DNA of 64,000 nucleotides from Pholis gunnellus. Taxonomy: Eukaryota > Chordata > Actinopteri > Perciformes > Pholidae. Under the pieces are notes generated by a model, which was given only the letters and a program-made list of their open reading frames with translations, was not told the DNA's origin and did not search any database. The DNA lies in assembly GCA_910591455.2 (NCBI GenBank), contig OU342823.1:482001-546000 (forward strand), read 5' to 3'. Each line of letters opens with the position of its first letter. The stretch's first letter is position 1. The translations under genes were made by a program, and so were the position numbers. Below, piece after piece: positions 11,580 to 23,000 of the stretch.

Positions 11580-12104
11580 CTATGTTAGAAGAAATCATGT
11601 AAGGAAATAAGCGGATGATAGGACATCATAAAAGACTGAGAATGTTGAAAGATTTTTTTTTGAGTGAGGTTTATAAGAATAATAAAACATGTAAGTGCAT
11701 AAAAAGCACTTTTTACGTTGTAGAAAACTGTTCAGGATTATTATGTTGGACTACGAGCGGTGAAGCCTAAATAAGCACAACTAAACACTAACAATAGTAT
11801 TATGGAACATTTTGCAGTTGACAAAAAAAAGATACATTTCCAAATCAATACTGATGACAACCAATTTTGATGTTGAAAATTGTCCGATTACAACTTGCGT
11901 CTGTCATAAATATGGTAAACACATTTTATGAGGCTAATTTGGGATTATATTCATCTGTACATTGACACTCCCGTTTTGACATTGTCACACAGAGTCACAC
12001 GCAGCAGGTTACTCATCACCTACAATCATGTGAGGGATATTCTCACTCAATAACAAAGTTAACAAGCTTTGGTCAATTGAGACGTTCTTTATGGTTGTAC
12101 TGTC
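10901..12104. other. Intergenic stretch upstream of cubn
   Basis: The stretch contains a (TG)n microsatellite at about 11541-11578 and otherwise unassigned sequence. A minus-strand frame at 11228-11431 has no recognisable domain. No complete gene is visible between the LINE and the cubn start. Confidence 0.5.
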
Positions 12105-12119
12105 AGGTCAAAGTCTTTG
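12105..12119 (+). promoter_or_regulatory. HNF4-like site in the putative cubn promoter
   Basis: AGGTCAAAGTCTTTG contains a CAAAGTC core similar to HNF4 sites. It lies about 80-90 bp upstream of the cubn start codon. HNF4 is a known regulator in kidney proximal tubule and gut, where cubilin acts. No clear TATA box was seen. The assignment rests on motif and position only. Confidence 0.3.
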
Positions 12120-12196
12120 CATGAGCATTAGAGTGTGGCAGCACATCAAACCCCAGTAAAGTAGTTTGGAGTGTTCAGGCGACACATCTCCTCTCA

Positions 12197-12318
12197 ATGG
12201 CTTGGACATTGCGACTCTCATGGCTGTTCTTCATGCTCATTTTCCTCCTGGTGGGACTACAGGGAGAGCTGAGGGACACAGCACCGAGACCAAACAAGAG
12301 GAGCGTTGGCAATGACCA
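12197..12318 (+). CDS. cubn: cubn exon 1: signal peptide and propeptide
   Basis: The start ATG at 12197 is chosen because it opens a classic signal peptide (basic TLRLS, then a hydrophobic run to about residue 23 at GLQG). A short propeptide ending RPNKR-S follows. Human cubilin has a furin-type RQKR-S at the same place. Here the four residues before the cut are PNKR, with the other Arg at P5. The exon ends in phase 2 and joins exon 2 exactly. The start context is moderate (G at +4, T at -3). Confidence 0.9.
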
Positions 12319-15300
12319 GTGAGTTGGGCTTTGTATCAAACAGGAATGTCTTATATTGATGAATTACAAATGATGGCCTCCACCAGCATTACTCAGCAGA
12401 CATATTGTTCTGTCATAGACAAACAGCTGGTTGATATAGAAAATGACTTACTTTTCAATATATATCTTTTTTTATTTTAGGGTTTTCAAATTATGCAGAG
12501 AATAAGGTTTTTTGAAAGAAGCAGTCTTAAAGTATATTCTTAATAGGGCTACGTTCCAGTTCTACTATGATCAATGGGAGACCTGCAAAAAGTGGGACCA
12601 CACTTCCAACCTAAAGTTTGGGAGTGAGTGAGATTTTGATCTTAAATGAAATCAGCTCTGTAGGGACCATGTACAGCATAACATTGACATACTAATGGAT
12701 ATTTAACTTGTACTTTGGGTAGAGCAGCTAGCAAGCAAGCCAATTTTTCAAACAAGTTATATCCAGAATTATTATTTTAACAAGGAACCATAATTAAACC
12801 AAAACTGCTATAACACACACACAAAAAAACGGAAAACATGCAATAAAACTCACTAACTTAACTCAGTCTTAAAAACACCTTAGTGTTCAGACACACACAA
12901 AACAGCAGCATAGAAATTAGATTTCTATTTACCACTATAGGCTTAATCAAAAAAGAACAATCATTCAAACGTGTGCATGCAATTGAAAAGGGAAGGCGTC
13001 CAGAGTGGCTAGCGGCCAACACAGCAGCAACTCAGTGTCTTCCAACTGACACAGTCACGAGCATGACAGTCCCACTATCAATCAGAATATTTCCCCGGGT
13101 TACAATAGAACACTGGAGCAAGACGAGGCCAAGTCTCTGATCAGAATGTTCTCGCTTTTACTTCCGCGCTGAGGCGAGAGGATGGAGGAGCGAGGAGAGA
13201 TTTCTGAGGAGCCAAGAGTAAAGATACTCAAGAGCATCCTTCACGGAAGTGATTTAACGGCCATCACGCCCCCTCATTGTTTATCAGTTATCTGATTGGA
13301 CTGATTTGATGCATCTCAAAATCATTGAAGTGAAGCCAGATCACAGATTCAACTTTACTAATACTAAACTCTATCACTCACAAGTTTTGTAGTTGATTTG
13401 TTTTCTGTTTCACCATCTGGTTAAAATATATCAAATAGTATATACAAATATATAAATGTAGGTCTGACCAACAAAAGGACAACAAACAATTTTCTTCAAT
13501 TTTTAGAAAGATTTGTTTTTTCATGATCTGATATTTCCTGGTGATTAGTAAAAGCAGGTACCACGGCAAGACATGATCCTGCTGCCCTTACACCACACCT
13601 TCAGGAACAATGAAACATTCTCTGAATACTATGAGGTTCAAAGTGGGACTCCTGATGGAATTGTATTTTTGTACCTTAAACCTATTCTATGGTCGTATGT
13701 GGTTGACCTAAATACAACTGCTGTGTACTAAATCTATCAGCACACAGTCTGTTGACGGAACTGGTGCTTTGAGCCCGTAGACCTCGTATGCTGTCAGATG
13801 ATGGTCACCTTGTCTTCACAACCGGGGACAGTAAAGACATCCGCTTCCAGACGTCAGCATCAGGCCGGGTTAAAGTGGATAATGAGGACCTCACCCAGCT
13901 TCTGAGTCAGGTAAGTTTACACTTTTTCCTTTACTAAAAAACACGCACACGTCACATCAAATTAAATGACCATATCATCTAAGCTTTAATTCGTTTTTGA
14001 TGCCCCGTCTGGGTGTTTTAAATTGTCGGGTCTGTCTGTGACTCAGCCTCTTTCATGTCTGCTTGCTGTGGGTGTAGCCCTGAATATCTTTTTAAATGCT
14101 GTGAAGATCGACAAAACGTAATGTGTGTACGTTAGCAACAGTGTTCATTTGTGCGTGTGCGTGTGCGTGTGCGTGTGTGTGGGGGGGGTGCTATGTCGTA
14201 ATATTTATTAGATGAAATATATTACATTAAATTACAGTCATTTAGCAGACGCTTTTATCCAAAGCGACTTACAATAAGTGTATTCAACATAGGTATTCAA
14301 GAGAACTACTAGTCACCAGAAGTCATAAGTGCATCTCCTTTTTAAAACAAGCATCTAAGAGCATAAACCAGAGCAAACGTACAGTGCAGAAATACGAATA
14401 CAATAAGTGCAACAAACTAATACGAATACAATAAGTGCAACAAACTAATACGAATACAATAAGTGCTGAGTGGAAGGCTCAGGGTAGTACTTCTTAAAGA
14501 GGTGGGGGCCAGGACAGAAAAAAGCTGTGACCGGGTCGATCGGCCACAGAGACCTTTGAGCGACGGGGCAACCATCATAATGTGTCATTACAACTTCTTA
14601 GTTGTAATGACACATGACGCTATGAATGATTATCAATTTAGGAAGCAGACTCAGCAGTTTGGACGAGACCAAAGATCAGGGGCCAGGTGCGTTAGAGTTG
14701 GTGGAGACATCATTAGAACTTTACAGCATTAAAGCAGACAGTCACGTACAAACTCAATGTTTTAATCAAATGTATTAAGCCATGTTTATGCATCCATTGT
14801 ATCTGACTAAATGAACTATGTTCAAAGATGTGGGTTTGATGGGCAAGAGATGAATGAAGCACATTTGAAGCAGTTGGTATTCACTGTTGAAATGTTTGAA
14901 ACGTCACGGTTTAAAAACAAATCAGCTATATCAGTCCGGCGGCATATTTTCGTCTGGGTATAAGTTGCCTTTCTATTGGAAGGCACTGTAAGGACATTTG
15001 ATGGATAGGTGACTACACTAACACATTGTCACTCCCAAATCATCAAATACCGATGCTTGGTCAGTGCTCCTAAGCTTCAAACTATGACGCTCTCTCTGCC
15101 CTCGCTAGTGTCCGTTCTGGACATGTCACAGACGTTACTTTCTACACCTTACATGCATAGTGTCTTTTCAAAATAAACTTCCGTCACAAGAACTTCATTG
15201 AAGCAACAAAGCATTTTGTAGGTTTAGGACAAAAGTGTGGTTGATGTTAACGTGACTGACTAACCTTTCACGTGACTAGCGTGTGACAAACGAGTCATGT

Positions 15301-15463
15301 GACTAACGACACTAATGACTCATGTGAGGAGGAAATGTTGGGACACAAACATTAGTCTCCTGGACGAAAGTCCAGTGTTTGTTTCTCTGCAAAGCTGCAT
15401 AAAGGTTCATTACGATCAGCGACCCCTTTCACATTGTCATTTGATTATTATTATAAAAATATC

Positions 15464-15496
<33 letters not shown>

Positions 15497-18400
15497 GTGT
15501 ATCTGTTTGATTTTGTTGTTTTTAATGATGTCAAGGCTAAAACTGTGGCCATCATTGATGTGTACAGTTACCAAGTGTTATCACAAGGTTAGCATAAAAC
15601 GGGCAGATGTTTATAGAGGACAGTAATACAATAATAGTTCACACACAGTAAATCCAGGTGTCATTCTCAAACTCTGCTGTCCCACTGTAGTTCTTGCTCA
15701 CTTGACATTAGTACTGGCCGATACCTGCGCTGTCCACTACAGAGCAAATGATCATGTCCTCATCTGTTCTAAACAATTCTGTTTGTCGTCTGGGTTTAGC
15801 TTGAAAGGTCTTCCTCTTGATGGAGATGGAGGGAAAAATAACATTGGCACATGCTTTGCCCTGGTCTAATGAGTCAGTATGATGAACAGGTTCTATGCTG
15901 AAATGCATAGTATGGTCAATTCCAATGAGGCAGCTCAGTCGCCAGAATAACACTTTGGCATTGTATGTTTCTGCAAATCACGGATACATCGCTTCAGAAA
16001 TAAAAATAGGTTTCATGGCATTTTGAAACTGCATTCTAAATTACTTTTAGGATTCGGCAACAAAACAACTTGGCTAGATTTAGTAAAAGTTTTGGGTTAA
16101 AATAAGTACATTACTTTTGGTTTTACATGGGACACAGACTGCAGTTTCCTGGGAGAAAGTCCTGTGCTTGATCATCTATCCTCCCCATCCTCCTCCTCCC
16201 TTTGTGTACTTACTTGGAATTCCAATGGAAATGTACTTGTGATACAACAAAACAAACGTGGTGAGAACCTTCAGTGACAAAGCCTTAATGTAAGCCATGT
16301 CCTAGGCCCAGGACACAGGCATGACCACGAAGGATCAGGAACAGTCTCATAATTCAGGCGGCGCTAGTCAATAAACAGTCGCAGGCAGCTTTCTTCTAAC
16401 AACCGAAGCTTTTGTTCCAGCCTCTTCACAAAGCATTTAAAAAAAATGTAACATGTAATTTGGATGTGCCTGTTCAGAGCAGGCCGATTTATTGGCCCTA
16501 TGAAGATGTTGCTTGCAACGTTGTTGAGAACCATTCATTGCTGGTTGACTCCAGGGGAGTGAAAAAGAGTTTGAATGTGACTTGAGTATATTAGGGCTGC
16601 AACAACGAATCGATAAAATCAATAAAAATCGATTATTAAAAGAGTTGGCAAAGAATTTCATTATCGATTCGTTGTGTCGCGCGATTATTACGCCACTCAA
16701 TAAGTCGCGGAGATGTTTGAGTGTTCAAAGCAGGCCCAGTCGCCTGAATACCACAGCTAGGAATAATGGAACAGGACTCCGGTTCTATTTTGTGGGTTTT
16801 CTCTGAACTGGGTCCATGATTAAGAGGGACGGCCGGGGGAAACCTCACCCGACCCGGACACGGAAAGGATTGACAGGTTGATGCTCTTTCTGGATTCTGT
16901 GGGTGGTGGTGCATGGCCGTTCTTAGTTGGTGGAGCGATTTTTCTGGTTAATTCCGATAACGAACGAGACTCCGGCATGCTAACTAGTTACGCGGCCCCG
17001 TGCGGCCGGCGTCCAGCTTCTCAGAGGGACAAGTGGCGTTCAGCCGCACGAGATTAAGCAACAACAGGTCTGTGATGCCCTTAGATGTCCGGGGCTGCAT
17101 GTGCACCACACTGAGTGGATCAGCGTGTGTCTACCCTTCGCCGAGAGGCGTGGGTAACCCACTGAACCCCACTCGTGATATTAGTCCATTTTTTTTTTAA
17201 ATTATTACTTTAACAGCTCAGGGATGTTTAAGCAACCTGTTTGTGCACTTTCTGAAGCTCTTTTGCACTGTGAATTTGCACTGTCAGTTCTGTTTTTGAA
17301 TAAAGGGTTAGAAATGAATCCTTTTTTGTTTTTTGATCCGATTCATCGATTAATCGAACAAATAATCGACAGATTATTAAATCGATTATTAAAATAATCG
17401 TTAGTTGCAGCTCTAGAGTATATCCAGCATCCAGCAGCAAAAGTGAACTGCACTCAGTCAGTCCTTGACAGAGAAGGTGAATCTTGTCATCGGTACCATC
17501 GGGTTGGATTTTGTGCAAAATCAGATGACATCATGCAGGTTCATCAGAAACGCCTATCACGAACAGACCCAAATCTGGCTTCACTGCTGAGGACGGATAC
17601 AAATCCAGACTTGCTGAAATAATATAAATTTTGCATTCATGGGAATTATTGTCTACAGATTAATTCAGTTTCTTTTAAAACGGTCAACCAGTCCACACTA
17701 TACCAATTTCATTCATTTACATGGAGGATTTTTTCAGGAACTATTTTGTCTTCAGCTTTCGTAACTGAAATGTCTGTAACTGTCTGATTTCAGATCAAAA
17801 CCAACAAAGAAGATATTAATGACATTAAGGCAAACGGAGGTGGAGTTTCCCCTGAAATTACCAACAAACTAAACCAGCTTGATACCAAGGTAGGACATTA
17901 AAGCTTGTTCTCATGCAATGAGCTATTGTTTTTTCATGAAATCAATGACATGCAGATGAAAATCACATTTAATAATACCAGTTGCCTTTTACAACCTGGC
18001 TCAAAGGCTGAAACATGGATGGGAGACCAGACGAGATACAAGTAACAAATAAGCACATTTATTTAAAGACTACATAAGCTAAACTAAACAAACATGGAGA
18101 GTCAGTAATCAGTAATGTCAGCATGTGTGGATGTGTGAAAATTACTGAAACAAACAACTAAACAGCAGCCGTGTCAGCCAAGGAAGAGCCGAGATCCCTG
18201 TTCAGGTGCTGAGTCTTTATAGCTGAACTCCCACCAGGCTCAGGTGTGGCTCATCAGCTGACGCGCAACAACCTGAAAGACAGAAGGGAGTGGAAGGGAG
18301 GGTTCGTCACTGTTGTGGGTTTATAATAAAAATGCTTTAGAATGTATCTGTACAGATATAATATCTTTTTCTTGTCCTGAATGCACTTGTAAATATGCCA

Positions 18401-19365
18401 TACAACATATTTCCTATGGTGCTTTCCTTGTTTTCCAGGTGTCAACACTTCAGAATGAATTGAATACGCTTGAATCGGTAAGATATTTAAGTCAAACTGT
18501 TTGTTGTAAAGGCTCAAACTCAAGACTGTACCATACATGTCACGTTGCCTTTCTTCTGCTCTTTTCTCCTCCAGACAGTCCAAAAGTTGTCTTGCACCAG
18601 CAATCCCTGTCAGAATGCAGGAACATGTCTGAACTTACTCAACTCGTACTACTGTCTGTGTCCCAGCAACTGGGCCGTGAGTTATATACTGTCTGTTACA
18701 TTATGGGATTGGTTATTACTATTGGTATTAGTGAAACTAGTTCTGCTTGAAATCCCAAATCCTCACATTAGCAAAGGCCAACTTGGTTTCCTTGACTTCC
18801 AGATAATCCCCATGGTCAGTTGTACCCAGATGATCAATACTGTATTTCTAGAAAATCATATATTCTTACAGTCAGTCAAAATACATACACAAAAAATACA
18901 AAAACACAAAATCTAAATCAATAGATAAAGCACAATACAAAAGAATTATGAATATCACTCAGAATTCTGTGAGAAAGCACCTTAACATCAGGCAATGAGT
19001 GGGACTCACGTCTATTTCAGTTGGTATTAAACTTTAGTAGCACATTTCCGAATAGCTTAGCATTTAATCATATAAACAAGATGAAGGGAGTCTGAGGCTG
19101 TCAGGACTTGGTACAGGTTACCTGCTTTGCTAAGTTGAAATCCAGTACTGAAGATAACAAATATCTATCCCTGCAGCATGCATATTCCTACAATTGTGTT
19201 AAAATGGTAGTTTGTGTATACCTGTAGAACATTTTTTCACTTTGGTTGGTTCTATTCCCGTTCAATGATGACACGATCAGGGATCATTACAGTTTGGTCT
19301 CATCTATAGCTGATATTTTTGGCTGATTCTGAACCAGGTGTTTCTCCTATTTCTTCCTCTCTTGC

Positions 19366-19431
<66 letters not shown>

Positions 19432-19916
19432 AGGGTCTTAACTGTGCAACAGATGTGAATGAATGTCAGGTGTATTCTGGAACATTACAGAGTTGCCAGA
19501 ATGGAGCAACCTGTGTCAACAGCCCTGGGTCATTCAGGTATGTCTTAAGCTTCCCATAATACTCTCCTGATGGGCTTTTGTAATGTAATCCAAATGTAGC
19601 ACACTAGCATGCATAACACCCAGACACTCCTAAACAAAGGAAGGATGAAGCAGTGCTTCACCTCCAAACAAAGCAGCCCTGAACAGCTGAAACGGTGTCT
19701 AGCACATTTCCATTAGCCAACTGGCCTTTCCTAGAGAAACTGTTTGATAGTGTGGTACCGCAAGAGTTGTTGCAAATGATGCACATCAACAGTTACAGAG
19801 TTTTGTTCCACCAGATCAGCCAACCAGAGGGCAGTAGAGAGTTTTATGTCCCCTGATCAGTCACATGCTGAGCATGGTCACGTGCTAGATGGCACATTTC
19901 TGTCTGGAGAGCAGTT

Positions 19917-20005
<89 letters not shown>

Positions 20006-23000
20006 GCCTGGGGCAGAACTCTGGTTGGGGGAGCGGATATTAGGCCTGGGTCCACCACTAGTTTGGCCTCAATATTGAGCTCATATTGTAGATGAAATAC
20101 ACATTTTTAACTTTATCATACATTTTGTCAAAAGTTGCCACACACTTTGTCACAACATGTATAACATAGTATGTATTGTATCATACACTGTATTTTCTAG
20201 CCTCAAAAATGTCCTTTATTCCAAATGCGTTATGTTGTTTTTTAGAGCAATGTACTGCTAAACAGGTACCTTTATGGTATTTTAATATTATTTCTGTTTG
20301 TGTGCAGTTGTACCTGTTCTCCAGAATGGTCGGGGTCTCTCTGTACAGTGCGTTATGATGACTGCAGGAATATGGGACAGGACCTGTGTGTACATGGCAC
20401 ATGTATTGATGCAGACCGGGTTATAGCTGGACAGGTAACAAGTCACTTAACAAGTCTAGAGCAAAAACAGATTCACACTCAACACTGCTCTTCCTCTGCT
20501 CCTTAGCAACTTCGCTGACATGTTGAGTCACACCCAAGTCACAGCTCCTCACGGTCACAAACACCAGAGAGACACACTCAGGAAGAAGCACTGGTAGCAG
20601 ACTTTAGGAAGGAAAGGTAGACGACCTGGACCTTGGGGTCCAAACTAAGCTATAGATTAGTATTATGTTTCAATATGAATTCATTTACCATTCTAACTCA
20701 TTGTGCCCCAAAAATAACCAAAAGGCCCTGTTTTGGAAGATGTGAGAGCCACTATGTGGTGCCTTAAAACGTTGCTTTGCAGTCAGTAAGCCTATGTGAA
20801 CCTATGTGTGTTTATTGCATTTTTTATTCATTTTTTACAGTTTAATCTTCATAGTGTGAAATAAAGTTGTACTGCCACTCATACGTTTTCAGGTAATACA
20901 TCTCTAAATATCTATGCAGAGTGTCAGTGAAAAGATATAAAGCAGTAGTGTGTTCATGTGAATGGAGCGTGTTAAAAGCATTTAATGGTGAAAGTCACGG
21001 TGAGCGGAGGAACTTGAGAAGCCCCCGGCATCATTTAAGTCACATGTTTGGCTTCCCTGTTACTAATGATGACGGGATGAGGGTGGTGGACAAAACCGTT
21101 ACGGTATGTAGGTGTTGTTCAACAAGAAAGACACACGACAACGCCAATACATGGGGCATGTCCACACATATGAAGAGCCACCATGCCGGTCTGTCAGTGA
21201 TGGGGCACGTTTGTGGCAGAATAAGACCGGCTAAAGCTATTACAACATCTATTGGGGCCTTTATTGCTGCAGACATGAGGCCATACTCCGTGATGGAAAA
21301 CAAAGGATTTCAAAATCTGGTTAAAGTGCTTGAGCCGCGCTACGAAATCCCCTCAGGCACCCGCTTCAGTGTGAAGATCGTTCCAGGCCTCTATGAAAAG
21401 GAAAAGACTGTGATTGCTCACTCATCACGGCGGAGTGGAGATTCAGAGTCCAGTGCTACAGAGTCACACAGACACAAATCTGGCGCTACCCGTTCCCCAG
21501 ACAATGGAGATATTCTCATCTTTTTGAAAAAAAATAAAAGTGGTTTTCATGCAAGACTATAGCCCAAAATTCATGAAGTTCTTTAATTATTAAATGGAAA
21601 GCATTTGTACACCCCCCCTTCTCTTTGCTGACACCCCCCCCCCCCCCCCCCCAAGAAAAAACGAACCTTGAGTTTTGTGATCTGTTGCACCCCTAGTGTG
21701 AACGGTTAGTAAGCGGTCTCCAACACAGCAGAGGAGCCTACAGGCACAGGCAGCCGGCTCGGCTTAGCTGAGTTATTTTACAGGCAGCAGCGTGTCACAC
21801 CCATTAGGCTACATGGCTACATTCACTTCCAGCAGCCACAGTAAACCACAGTCAATGAGCAGCTGTCTGAACTCTGCAGACAACACTTGTTGATTTAAAG
21901 TTTATTCATATTTCACGTGTCATGTGTACAAATTGCACAGTCTGAAAGTAAACTGCTCAGGATCAGTAAGTGATGCCACAGCCATGCACAGACGTGTATG
22001 TGCAGCCGACAGAAGCACTTCCTGTGACGGTGGCATCAAGAGGGTCGAGATACATACAGTATATATATATATATATATATACAGTATATATACCTCCAGG
22101 GGGTAGTTACACTGTAGCGAAGCTTCATTGAATATAGAATAGCCAGTAGCTTAGCTCACTACACTTCCCAAGTTGCCTGCCCAACAATGCCAATAGTTTA
22201 AAGGTTTTCAATCCACAGCATAATTTGATAATAATGTATACAAAAAGTGGCCATAATTATTTCAAGGTATAAAAACACAGCATCTGTGTAATTCCACCAT
22301 AGTTGTGAACCACTGCCCTTATATGATAATTAAGTATTCTTTCATCTTGTTGTGTTTTGCTGTAGATATGATTTTAAATGACAGTTTTCACACTGTGACT
22401 TTTTTCTACAACAAACAGCCTAAGTATCAGTGCATTTGTGAGAGTGGCTGGGACGCTCCAGCTGGGAACCCATCCTGTGTGTCTGATGTTAATGAGTGTA
22501 ACCTACCCAACAAACCCTGCTCCAGCAACCCCGCTGTTCCCTGCTACAACACTCAGGGATCCTTCTACTGCGGAGCCTGTCCTGCAGGTAACAACTCATA
22601 CTGGGCTCTATTTTACATGAAACAGGATAAAGTGCTGCAATTCAATATCTGATTTTTGTGACTTTGAAACCAGAAGCACACACAGATTCTTAGCAAAGCA
22701 TAGTGAAATCTAGTGAATAGGGTTGGAGTAGGAACGAATTGGATTTTTTTATTTGCATCGGGAGGAATGTAAACAGCAAAAACACTGAGCAGATAATGAG
22801 GCATCAGAGAATAACTTTATTACAATCGGCATATACAGACCTCTGCATTTAACCCATCCTAAGCATTGGGAGCAGTGGGCTGCTGGGAAGCATCCCACTG
22901 CTCGTCTAGAGCACTACTCCCCTCTGAGCCACAGCCTCTCAGGAAGATGAACTGACTAGATACAACAACACCACGCAGACTCTTGTTTCATCCTATTAGT

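Noticed and set aside
12549..12626. Extra cubn exon between exons 1 and 2
   Set aside because: No match to cubilin, and exon 1 joins exon 2 directly in phase with the expected QPRM sequence.
16718..17180. Functional rRNA gene
   Set aside because: Only part of 18S, with an internal deletion and substitutions, enclosed within MITE termini.
20855..21703. TGTGAA on both sides of the hAT derivative as a target duplication
   Set aside because: A partial match (tagtgtgaa at about 20853 and 21694), but no terminal repeat follows the left copy, so the boundary cannot be supported.
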